From CALBPI01 sp039033995 (GTDB taxonomy: Bacteria; Pseudomonadota; Gammaproteobacteria; Steroidobacterales; Woeseiaceae), in contig JBCCBP010000005.1 of assembly GCA_039033995.1 (NCBI GenBank), forward strand, positions 69,056 to 133,055: a DNA stretch of 64,000 nt, given 5' to 3'. Numbering within the stretch: position 1 is the stretch's first letter; each line of letters opens with the position of its first letter. A program made the translations under genes and the position numbers. Of this stretch, positions 18,601-25,471 are shown in pieces. The notes under the pieces are model-generated. The model searched no databases. It was given only the letters and a program-made list of their open reading frames with translations, and was not told where the DNA came from.

Positions 18601-21600
18601 CGTGCCCGCTGCATTCTCTTCGGCGCCATCAAAATTCAGACCGCTGACCGCTTGTCCATTCAAACTTAGCTCCACACGTGTACCGCGTGTGTGGGCCACC
18701 AGAATACTCGTGCTCGGAATCGCCGGCAGGTAATCGGCGGCCGGTGTCACAATAGCATTCGCGATCGGCAACGTATCCACTTCGACGATCTTGGCAACGA
18801 CATCTTGCTCGGCTACCGCGTTGATCTCCGCGATTTTTTGATCTAATGGGTCCACAGCCGCACCAGGACCCGGCGTCGCCGCCGTCGTACCGACGCTCAG
18901 CTCACCACTCTCCGCCTGCGTGACTTCAATAGCAGACTGGCGACCAGGTCGGATACCATTCATGACCAATTCAACACGGCGGTTGCGGCGCTTGCCGTCG
19001 GCCGTGCTGTTGTCAGCGATTGGCTGATCAGCGCCCCTGCCGACCGTGCGCGTACCACCCTGCTTGACCGCGAGGCGGCTGGCCAAATAGGCCACGGCAG
19101 ACTGAGCGCGTGCCTTGGACAACGCGTAGTTGTCGGCAAACTTATCGCGATTACGCGCAGCGATTTTATCGGCGTCGGTATGACCAACCGCACTGATCTC
19201 GATGTTGTAGACACCTCGCCATTCGCTGATAAGCTGGTCGAGCGTCGCTCGATCGGAATCAGAGAGCTCCGCTGACAACACATCGAAGTTCAAGGACAAC
19301 ACGTAGTCCGCATTTTCGGTGGTTGCGGCTTCACGCAGCATGCGTGCCTCGCCAACCGGCGTCCGCTGATTACGTGCTGCCGGGGTATTGAAGTTGGTCA
19401 CCGCTTTGGTCAGTAACTCCCCTGCGTAAAGCGGATCGATCGCTGCGCTGAACTCGATCACGTCCTGCCAGTCACCGCTGCGATCGCCGGTCACAAAAAC
19501 GACGGCGTTGCCGGTCGCTCGCGGACTGCTGATGCGCCGACCGTTAAGCCGTGCACTATCGCTAATCAACTTGGCCGCATCCGGCAACAGCACCGTGGTG
19601 CTGACGCCACTCAAATCGACCTTGCCACTACCCGATACCGTCAATGTGTAGTCGATCGTATCGGCATTGCGACCGCTGACGTTGCGCAGCGTGAGCGCCA
19701 CTGCACCGACGTCCGGCGCTTTTCGTTTTAGATAAAAGTCGGCACGCTGCACGAGGCCTGGCTGCAAATCAACCCATTGCGAATCCGCGCGCCCGCCGAA
19801 ACGCAGCGCAGCATCACACGAAGCGAGTTCAAGCCAGTCCGGAATCGTCAGCTGATCAATCTGTACGGTATGTCGACCGGGCTGCAGACCTTCGAGGTGG
19901 AATCGACCACCCGCGTCACTGACGGCAAATCGTCCGTCTTCCAGGTAGACACGTACCCCTTCGATACCGGCTTCTTCAGCAAACGTCTCCTGCTCGCAAG
20001 AGGCCTCCAGCACACGCCCGATGATGGTCGAGCGACTGCGGAACAAGTCTTCGCGCAAGCGAATGGTTGACAGCGCCTGATTGGAAGCGACGCCCATGTC
20101 TGCCGTGGCCAGCGCGCTATTCGTCGCCTGACGACCACGCGCCCCACCGGTCACTTCCATGACATAGGACAGAGTCACCGCGCCGCTTGGCGGCAAGTCC
20201 GCCAAACCGAATTCGAAGGTGCCGGCATCACTAATCACTACCGGGTCGGCGATATTGGTGTCCCCCAGTCGTGCGGAGCCGGAGACAAATCGAAAGCCTG
20301 TCGGTGGCGTATCTTGAACGACGATGCCCGTCGCCGGTACGCGATCCGAGCTATTCTGCAGGCGCAACTCGTAGCGAACGAAGTCACCGATAGCCGCGCT
20401 GGCTGCGCGCGTCGACTTACTGAGAAACAGACCGCCATCAAACGGATCGAGCGGCACATCGACCAGGCTGGCAGGACCTGCCTGGTCTTGGTTGAAGACA
20501 CCACCGAACGAGGCGTCTTCAATCGTAAATGGTGCACCGGGTAAACCTGCGATCTCAGCCGCTGTGCGATTAGACGGTGCAATAAAGTTGGCGGGCGCGA
20601 CGATTTGCAGTCGATAGTCACCCGCTGGCAGTACAGGGAAGCGGTAACCACCTGCGGGTACGTCATAAACGATACCGGAAGCGTCGGTCGCAGTGGCTCC
20701 ACTGACCACCGTCGATGGATAGCTGCTAACACCATCATTGCCGAAAACGCTGGCCGGTTGACCAGTCGCGTTATCAATAATCGTGATCGTTGCGCCATCG
20801 ATTGGTTGGCCGGTCGTCGCGTCAAACACGATGGAAAGTGGTTCGATCAACGCCAGCGCCTGGCTTGTGTCGCCGGCATCGGCCGGATCCTCATAGCTCG
20901 CGTTAATCGTGCTGTCAGGCGTGCCTTCCAGCACACAACTATTGGCAGAGACCGAAGCATCAGCCAATGGGACAAAGCCCGTGAAGATGCCCGTGTTCAC
21001 ATCGGTCTCTAGCAGCGACAGCGTTTCGCTATCGCCGGAATCCGCATTGGTGACGACGACGTCGACCCGTTCGCGCACACTCGGATCGAGGTTCTGGTCG
21101 CCGTCAACGACACGGATCAGTGCCGTTTCATTATCGTTATAGAGAGCGGTCTCCTGCGTCACCTGAATGTCGTCCAGATTCAGCGGTTGACCATCGAAAC
21201 CAAGTGGCGGCGTCAAATCCTGTAACACGCCATTCAATGCACACTGCGTCACACCGAGCCGCTCGCTCGCCGAACCGGTTTGCGCCGCCAGTCGGGTGAG
21301 CTGCGTTGTCGAGGGTGTCCGTCCAAATACCGTCGTTGTGCTGACGGTATTTGACGTGATGGCTATGGCAATGCCGAGATCCGTTTCGAATTGTGCCTGC
21401 GCCTGGTTTTCAATCAGCGTGCCGGGCGGCGTGGTTTGCGCCAGCGCACTCGACATACCGAATAATAGGACGGCCACCGATAGCAACACAGAAGAAACCG
21501 GGGAGCGGTGTAACACCACTCCCCGGCCTTTTCCGGAAACTACCAACGGTAGCGTGGTTCTCGCGCGCACATGATCAGCACCCGGGCGAGCCACCCGAGC

Positions 21601-21660
21601 GAGACCTTGGGTCAGCGTAGCGAAGCACGCTGACAAACGCTGCGAAAACCGTGCTGACAT
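15679..21660 (-). CDS. Giant exported DUF11/OmpA/beta-barrel envelope protein (1,993 aa)
   Basis: I do not recognise a named family for the whole protein. After an unusually long leader (residues 1-75, hydrophobic core about 57-70, cleavage after SSALAQ) comes a module beginning PPGTLIENQAQAQFET, also found in the two small neighbours. Beta-sandwich segments follow: a DUF11-like domain at about 390-490 (GDFVRYELRLQNSS), a Cna-B/SdrD-like domain at about 540-640, and another DUF11-like segment at 640-720. An OmpA-type peptidoglycan-binding domain lies at about 785-900 (SAVGHTDADKI, RRNRRVELVMNG). From about 1200 to the end, aromatic-rich alternating strands suggest a large outer-membrane barrel, including EYYTLYGDGTESRFEA and LYVKLERGQFSALFGDF. 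This C-terminal half resembles the 4,925-residue protein encoded at the right end. The start is one base after the preceding stop, suggesting coupling. Function unknown; surface structure or adhesion is inferred. Confidence 0.82.
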   Translation of the reverse strand: MSARFSQRLSACFATLTQGLARVARPGADHVRARTTLPLVVSGKGRGVVLHRSPVSSVLLSVAVLLFGMSSALAQTTPPGTLIENQAQAQFETDLGIAIAITSNTVSTTTVFGRTPSTTQLTRLAAQTGSASERLGVTQCALNGVLQDLTPPLGFDGQPLNLDDIQVTQETALYNDNETALIRVVDGDQNLDPSVRERVDVVVTNADSGDSETLSLLETDVNTGIFTGFVPLADASVSANSCVLEGTPDSTINASYEDPADAGDTSQALALIEPLSIVFDATTGQPIDGATITIIDNATGQPASVFGNDGVSSYPSTVVSGATATDASGIVYDVPAGGYRFPVLPAGDYRLQIVAPANFIAPSNRTAAEIAGLPGAPFTIEDASFGGVFNQDQAGPASLVDVPLDPFDGGLFLSKSTRAASAAIGDFVRYELRLQNSSDRVPATGIVVQDTPPTGFRFVSGSARLGDTNIADPVVISDAGTFEFGLADLPPSGAVTLSYVMEVTGGARGRQATNSALATADMGVASNQALSTIRLREDLFRSRSTIIGRVLEASCEQETFAEEAGIEGVRVYLEDGRFAVSDAGGRFHLEGLQPGRHTVQIDQLTIPDWLELASCDAALRFGGRADSQWVDLQPGLVQRADFYLKRKAPDVGAVALTLRNVSGRNADTIDYTLTVSGSGKVDLSGVSTTVLLPDAAKLISDSARLNGRRISSPRATGNAVVFVTGDRSGDWQDVIEFSAAIDPLYAGELLTKAVTNFNTPAARNQRTPVGEARMLREAATTENADYVLSLNFDVLSAELSDSDRATLDQLISEWRGVYNIEISAVGHTDADKIAARNRDKFADNYALSKARAQSAVAYLASRLAVKQGGTRTVGRGADQPIADNSTADGKRRNRRVELVMNGIRPGRQSAIEVTQAESGELSVGTTAATPGPGAAVDPLDQKIAEINAVAEQDVVAKIVEVDTLPIANAIVTPAADYLPAIPSTSILVAHTRGTRVELSLNGQAVSGLNFDGAEENAAGTLIGSRWRGVDLRDGDNLLQATILAEDGNVVEVLRRTIHYAGQPIRGELVEKASRLVADGRKRPVLAVRLFDGDGQPARAASIGDFSIDAPYRAWFEVAQERENRLVAINQRSPFYRVGPDGMAYIELEPTIRAGEVTLRLKFQNQREQELRVYLKPEPRDWILVGFAEGTVGYNTLNDNAVAAQAAGVEEDFYQDGRVAFFAKGRVKGEYLLTLAYDTRGNAQDRDRFDTEIIPDEYYTLYGDGTESRFEAASQRKLYVKLERGQFSALFGDFNTGLSVAELARYERRFNGVQSQYIGKRATYNVFAAESDQSFQRDDIPGDGTSGLYQLSSQDILINSDSIRIETRDRFNASQVLDTQRLTRFVDYDIDYFAGTLFFKRPVPSRDQNLNPLVIVAEYESRNAADDDVVTGGRAALRFADGDVEIGATMVRENNVVDANQMVGVDFRWQMTDETLLRAEYADTDTADLNATTSGYAYKVALEHRSGDLDARLVHELSDSGFGLGQQAANQIGIQNSMLEARWQLAERWFIQSTLGYQENLDNGNERQLAEAEVRYEADRHSAFLGVSSVRDETTDGEERESQLLRAGVSRQLFGNKLTLRLTTEQALSNSDASLDFPARTLVGADLNLGKAILFAEHEFAEGENIDAQTSRLGLRATPWQRAQFTTTLDNQITEFGPRLFANLGFVQGWQISERWTVDVGVDHSNTLTDVDAVVFDDDRELASGSLRSDFVAGYVGALYQSDFWSMNSRIEHRNADDETRDTVVAGWFREPVAGHALSAGVQYLNSERSAAAAEESRADIRFGWAYRKADRKWSFLDRLDIITDETISAESRLENLRLVNNFNAVRRLGPGSELALQYGAKYVRTEFDGTQYSGFTDLFGIDYRRQFRPRWEYALRGSALHSWEAGTIDYGLGAEIGFNPRDNVWLSFGYNVLGFRDEDFERARYTAVGPYLNFTIKADQQTLKAITGRIRGR
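21498..21526 (-). terminator. Strong hairpin with T-rich tail inside the 5' coding region of the giant gene
   Basis: Two 14-base arms (CCGGGGAG-x-GGTGT type, one mismatch) fold around a single base. On the minus strand the hairpin is followed by TTTCTTCTGTGTT. This looks like an intrinsic terminator or attenuator. It lies about 45-55 codons into the giant gene, just before the hydrophobic core of its signal peptide. It could reduce expression of the giant protein relative to the small proteins upstream. Alternatively the real start is downstream, but no start with a good ribosome site is visible there. Confidence 0.45.
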
Positions 21661-21661
21661 T

Positions 21662-22780
21662 TTAGTTAATCGTGACCTGGAAGCTCACGACTAACGTGTT
21701 GTCGACACCGGCATTGGTACCCAGGGTTGCCCCCAGATCCGCTTCCAGCGTCGAACCTGTCAGACCACAGTTGTCGGCATCTGCATCACCGGCATCTGCC
21801 GTACAGAACGATGTTGCGCCCGCCAGTGTGAACTGGATATCTGAAGCACCACCGTTGTACTGACCAAGCGCCAGTGTCAGGGCAGCATCCAGAACGTCAG
21901 TGACGCCAACCGCTGTGGCATCGACCGCACCGGTGTTCACGACTGTGATCGTGTACTCGACGATCGCGCCCGGAATATGTAACGGATCCGTGGTTCCGTT
22001 GATCGGGTCGCTGATGATCGCCTCAGCTTTGGTGACAGACAGTGCTGCTGAAGATACCTGATAACCATCGTTGTCGGTCTCTGCACCATCGTTGCCGGCG
22101 TCTGCGAAGACGACGTCAACACCGGTGGTGTCACCGCCAGTCGTTGCCGTGACAATGGTGGCGCCGCTGGTACCGGCCTCCGCCGTTGTCGCGGTGAGGC
22201 TGACGTTAGAGAAGTCACCGTTGGTCGCACCGATCGGGATGTCCGCCACAACAAAAACAAGAATCGAGTCATCGTCGGCAAGGCTATCGACGAACGGTTG
22301 GTCACCCGGTGTAAAGTCACCGCTGCCATCCGTATCGGCAAAAGCGCGCAGGTTGTTGACCTGACTATTGTCAGCGTTGCCATGTACATCCACACCATCG
22401 GCAAGGTTGGCCGCTGACAGCGCGTAACCCTGCGTGAGGTTACCCGTGTTAGTCAGCAAGAACGTGGCCACTGCATCCGTTTGTCCCGGGTTTACGGGAG
22501 TCGGTGCACCGCCTTGTTCTACCAGCGTCAAGTTGACACGGTTATCGACGAGGAACGTGGTGTCGCCACCATTGCCAACGCCGGGTGTACTGTTACCCGT
22601 CGGTGACGATTCGATCGCCGTCTGATCGATACCACCGACTTGGTAGTCGACGGTAGCGCGGTTAAGAATGGACGTTCCTGCTTCGGTACCAACAGCCATG
22701 GCTGATCCCGATGCAAAGACGCCCATCACCGCGAGGCCGGCTGCGGCTAACGCAGTCTGCCTCAAGTTTGCGAATTTCAT
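21662..22780 (-). CDS. Secreted DUF11-like protein (372 aa)
   Basis: This is an exported protein of unknown function. The signal peptide (KFANLRQTALAAAGLAVMGVFASGSAMA) is followed by GTEAGTSILNRATVDYQVGG, the N-terminal module shared with the 332-residue paralogue two genes upstream and, in weaker form, with the giant protein downstream. A middle domain has NPGQTDAVATFLLTNTGNLTQGYAL. A C-terminal DUF11-like beta-sandwich reads IPGAIVEYTITVVNTGAVDATAVGVTDVL. There is no sortase, PEP-CTERM or lipoprotein signal. AGGAG nine bases before the ATG supports the start. The composition is rich in Asp, Thr, Ala and Gly and very poor in Lys, as is common for extracellular repeat proteins. Confidence 0.8.
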   Translation of the reverse strand: MKFANLRQTALAAAGLAVMGVFASGSAMAVGTEAGTSILNRATVDYQVGGIDQTAIESSPTGNSTPGVGNGGDTTFLVDNRVNLTLVEQGGAPTPVNPGQTDAVATFLLTNTGNLTQGYALSAANLADGVDVHGNADNSQVNNLRAFADTDGSGDFTPGDQPFVDSLADDDSILVFVVADIPIGATNGDFSNVSLTATTAEAGTSGATIVTATTGGDTTGVDVVFADAGNDGAETDNDGYQVSSAALSVTKAEAIISDPINGTTDPLHIPGAIVEYTITVVNTGAVDATAVGVTDVLDAALTLALGQYNGGASDIQFTLAGATSFCTADAGDADADNCGLTGSTLEADLGATLGTNAGVDNTLVVSFQVTIN

Positions 22781-22926
22781 TTCCGCTACTCCTGGTTGTC
22801 ATTCCAAAAAAAATCACAAAGCTCGCTCAATTCATGCTGCGGCGCTTTGCCACTCCGCAGCACTCCCTTTTTTATGCTTAGCCTGGAAATCCTTGACCAG
22901 GAGTTGGGGGCGTCGCCCCCTGAGAA

Positions 22927-23412
22927 CTAGTTCAGACGTGCTCGGAAGCGGGCGAAGCCGCGAGAACCCGGCGCCAAGGCATCGGTTAATACCCAACGGA
23001 TATGGGTCAAATCCTCGACCGAAGCCGTACGTTCAGCACCGTCAATCGCGACAGTCAAATTGGCCAAAGCATCGAACGTCTTGCCGCCGTCGACCGAAAA
23101 ACTGACATCGGCGCCCGGCGCGAAAGCCGATTCCGGGACGTAGCTCAACTCGGCGGAAATGGGATTGGTAATCGTCACGTTTTCCACCGCCTGGTCGGCG
23201 ACATTGGTATAGGTGACGGTGTAGATGACAACGTCACCCGGGAACACTTTTTCGACCGGTACGAGTTCGACGCGCTCATCGCCATTCTCGGCGACGGTCA
23301 CCTGTTCCTTCTCAACCACGGTTTGCAGTTGGATCTTGCCTTCCTGCGCCCAGGCCGAGGTATGGGCCAAGGCTGCCATCAGCAGTACGCCCGTTGTGAT
23401 CCATTTATTCAT
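22927..23412 (-). CDS. Small secreted DUF11-like protein (161 aa)
   Basis: A signal peptide (NKWITTGVLLMAALAHTSAWA) precedes a single beta-sandwich domain. The core GDVVIYTVTYTNVADQAVENVTITNPI, followed by LSYVPESA, is the DUF11 pattern of an isopeptide-free Ig-like repeat. The C-terminus (DALAPGSRGFARFRARLN) resembles the end of a DUF11 unit, so the protein is essentially one repeat with a leader. AGGAG lies nine bases before the ATG. It sits between two larger paralogues on the same strand, with gaps of 37 and 146 bases. A role as a subunit or partner of the giant protein is inference from position only. Confidence 0.78.
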   Translation of the reverse strand: MNKWITTGVLLMAALAHTSAWAQEGKIQLQTVVEKEQVTVAENGDERVELVPVEKVFPGDVVIYTVTYTNVADQAVENVTITNPISAELSYVPESAFAPGADVSFSVDGGKTFDALANLTVAIDGAERTASVEDLTHIRWVLTDALAPGSRGFARFRARLN

Positions 23413-23449
23413 AGCATCGCTCCTGTCGTTATGTGATTTGACGGCATCG

Positions 23450-24448
23450 TTAGTCGATCAGTACGTCGAAACCGATGGTTTGCAAACCGTCAGCCGCGGC
23501 GATGTCGCCAAGTGTCACCGAGATGCTCGGCGCACCGGCATCATCAAACTGCCCAACGTCTCCGTCAGCGGCGTCGGTCAACGCGACGCCATTCAAGGTC
23601 AGACTACCGGGCACATAAGTCGTATTGGTCGGTATCGGGTCACTGACAACCAGCGCGGTCGCAGTGCCGGTGCCACTGACCTCCAACGTGATTTCATAAG
23701 AAATGGTCGCACCGGGTACGGGCTGATCACCGCCGTTCGGATCAGCGACCGTCGCCGACTTGTTAAACGCCACAGCGACGTCGGACACGATGTATTCGCC
23801 AGTAGCAGTTGCGGTGGCACCGGTACTGCCGATTACAGCATCAACGCCGTTTGTACCGGCTCCAGCGATCACGGTACCCGGCGCACCCGATCCTGTATTC
23901 GCTGTTGCGGTCAATGCACTGCGGCCGATATCGCCATTGGCGAGCCCGGCGGGGATATCGTTGACGACGATAACCGTGATCGATTGATCAGCATCCAGGA
24001 GTGGATCGTTGGTGCCAGGCACGTAGGCCTCGTCCGCCGGCGTCAGATCACCGCTATCGTCACTGTCGAAAAAGGCAAACGGTGTCGCCGCGACAGGATC
24101 GAAATCGTCCGCGGCGTCGGTATTATCGACAGCGAGCGTAAATGTCTCGGGCCCGTTACCGGTGTTGGTGACCGTAAACACGAGCGGTGCGTTGGTATCG
24201 CCAGGCGATACTGCAGTCTGCGGGCTTTGCAGGACGGCCACGACGTTCAGCGTTTCAGCGACCGTGATCGTGACCGTATTGGAGGACTGAGTGACCGGTG
24301 TGCCGCCAATGTCGTAGCTGACACTGGCGGTGTTATCGATATCGGTGCCAGCGATAGTCCCCTCAGCCAGCACGTCAGCAGGCATGAGTGCCGCGACGAC
24401 GAGCGCCGTAAACGCGCTTTTGATCGCGAAAGATGGTGTTTTAATCAT
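23450..24448 (-). CDS. Secreted DUF11-like protein (332 aa)
   Basis: First gene of the surface-protein cluster. The signal peptide SAFTALVVAALMPADVLA is followed by EGTIAGTDIDNTASVSYDIGG, the shared N-terminal module. A middle domain has SPGDTNAPLVFTVTNTGNGPETFTLAVDN and an Asp-rich loop (FFDSDDSGDLTPADEAYVPG) of calcium-site appearance. A C-terminal DUF11 repeat reads VPGATISYEITLEVSGTGTATALVVSDPIP. It is clearly paralogous to the 372-residue protein downstream. The divergent region upstream contains two CRP-like palindromes and a small hairpin. Confidence 0.8.
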   Translation of the reverse strand: MIKTPSFAIKSAFTALVVAALMPADVLAEGTIAGTDIDNTASVSYDIGGTPVTQSSNTVTITVAETLNVVAVLQSPQTAVSPGDTNAPLVFTVTNTGNGPETFTLAVDNTDAADDFDPVAATPFAFFDSDDSGDLTPADEAYVPGTNDPLLDADQSITVIVVNDIPAGLANGDIGRSALTATANTGSGAPGTVIAGAGTNGVDAVIGSTGATATATGEYIVSDVAVAFNKSATVADPNGGDQPVPGATISYEITLEVSGTGTATALVVSDPIPTNTTYVPGSLTLNGVALTDAADGDVGQFDDAGAPSISVTLGDIAAADGLQTIGFDVLID

Positions 24449-24483
24449 TTTGTGTCCCGCGTTCGCAGATCAGCTTCAGTTTT

Positions 24484-24498
24484 CACCATAAGATGGTG
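24484..24498 (-). repeat. Inverted repeat in the leader of the surface-protein cluster
   Basis: CACCAT-AAG-ATGGTG is a perfect 6-bp inverted repeat 36-50 bases before the start of the first DUF11 gene, probably in its 5' leader. G-runs (plus-strand C7 and C6) lie just upstream. Function unknown. Confidence 0.3.
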
Positions 24499-24548
24499 CA
24501 GCAATTGCCCCCCCGACGCTACAGTTACCCCCCTTAAAGCTTTGAATT

Positions 24549-24587
24549 TGTGAAAATTATCACAACACGATTGTGAGAATCGTCACA
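24549..24587. promoter_or_regulatory. Two tandem CRP-family palindromes
   Basis: Two perfect TGTGA-N6-TCACA sites, 24549-24564 (spacer AAATTA) and 24572-24587 (spacer GAATCG), have centres 23 bp apart, about two helical turns. This is the CRP/Vfr/Clp consensus core. A further half-site (TGTGA) begins at 24591. They lie about 100-140 bases before the DUF11 cluster and about 110 bases before the phasin -35 box, so they could serve either or both directions. The remainder of the 316-base gap between the two genes holds the promoter and the hairpin listed separately; I see no gene in it. Confidence 0.7.
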
Positions 24588-24692
24588 CTTTGTGAAGCGC
24601 TTACTAAAGTTTACAAATCCTTAGCCGCGCCCACGCAGACAGAGGGCTGGCTAGAAAACCGTCAATTTGACAAAAAAAAAAGCGAAACAGTG

Positions 24693-24721
24693 TTGACAAC
24701 GAACTGGAGGCCTCGTATTGT
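24693..24721 (+). promoter_or_regulatory. Probable sigma-70 promoter of the phasin gene
   Basis: A TTGACA -35 box (24693-24698), a 17-base spacer and TATTGT as the -10 box (24716-24721) put the transcript start near 24728, about 37 bases before the phasin start. An A-run (24671-24680) just upstream may act as an UP element. Confidence 0.6.
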
Positions 24722-24764
24722 GCACCGCAACATTTGTTGCATCGCACCATTTTAGGAGCACATC

Positions 24765-25331
24765 GTGAAAAAACAGATTGAGAAAGCCCTTTCTAAAGTC
24801 GCAGACACTGCACGTAGCGGTGTCAACACAGCGGTAGACGCCACCCAGGACCGTGTTGGTCAGGCTGGCAAAGTCGTTGCCAAAGGCAAGAAGCCGGTTC
24901 AAAAAGTGTCCAAGGCAGGTCTGGCGGTCAATGCGATCACCTTCCGCATGTCGAAAGAGCTGATCGAGCTGCAAAGCAAGACCACGCAGAAAGGTATCGA
25001 CGCCATCGCAGATCGCCTGCGTGACGCTTCGCGCGCAGAGAGCCTGCGTGAGTTGCTGGCACAGCAACGCAGCCTCGTGCCCGGCACCGCTGCCTTCTAT
25101 GTTGACAACGTTAAAAGCGCGTTCGGCATTGTGCGCGGCGCGGCAGCCGAGTTCGGCTCCGTCGTCACAAGCTTCGGCGGTAACAACGCTGCAGAGAAAG
25201 CGGTAAAAACCGCGAAGAAAACGGCTAAGAAAGTGGCTCGCAAGAAGCCGGTTCGCCGCGCTAAAGCGAAAGCGACGTCAGCCGCTAAAAAAGTATCGTC
25301 GGCGGTAGCTGACGCAGCACAGGCTTCCTAG
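24765..25331 (+). CDS. Phasin-like protein with histone-H1-like Lys/Ala tail
   Basis: This 188-residue protein is likely to coat polyhydroxyalkanoate granules. The central helical part (about 50-135) reads FRMSKELIELQSKTTQKGIDAIADRLRDAS and YVDNVKSAFGIVRGAAAEFG, the amphipathic pattern of phasins. The C-terminus (about 145-188) is a basic tail of KTAKK, ARKKPVRRAKAK and SAAKK blocks, like histone H1 and like PhaF of Pseudomonas, which binds DNA and helps segregate granules. The start is GTG at 24765 with AGGAG six bases upstream. No PHA synthase is present in the window. The gene stands alone between its own promoter and a strong terminator. Confidence 0.72.
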   Translation: MKKQIEKALSKVADTARSGVNTAVDATQDRVGQAGKVVAKGKKPVQKVSKAGLAVNAITFRMSKELIELQSKTTQKGIDAIADRLRDASRAESLRELLAQQRSLVPGTAAFYVDNVKSAFGIVRGAAAEFGSVVTSFGGNNAAEKAVKTAKKTAKKVARKKPVRRAKAKATSAAKKVSSAVADAAQAS

Positions 25332-25395
25332 GTCTGTGTGACCTCCCCCCCTGAGGTCTATTCTGGCTTCTCCCCCTAACTAGCCAGGACTACTG

Positions 25396-25426
25396 ACCGT
25401 CGACCTTCGGGTCGACGGTTTTTTTT
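25396..25426 (+). terminator. Rho-independent terminator after the phasin gene
   Basis: A perfect 10-bp stem (ACCGTCGACC/GGTCGACGGT) with a TTCG tetraloop is followed by eight T residues. It lies 65 bases after the phasin stop and has a T-run only on the plus strand. Confidence 0.92.
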
Positions 25427-25471
25427 GCTTTGATCGTGGTGCAGCTCGTGAATAAACGAGCCGTCTGGCGG

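Noticed and set aside
23225..24553. A 442-codon plus-strand frame across the small DUF11 genes
   Set aside because: It is antisense to two genes with clear signal peptides and Shine-Dalgarno sites, and its composition (Arg/Ser/Gly rich, no fold motif) is that of a shadow frame.
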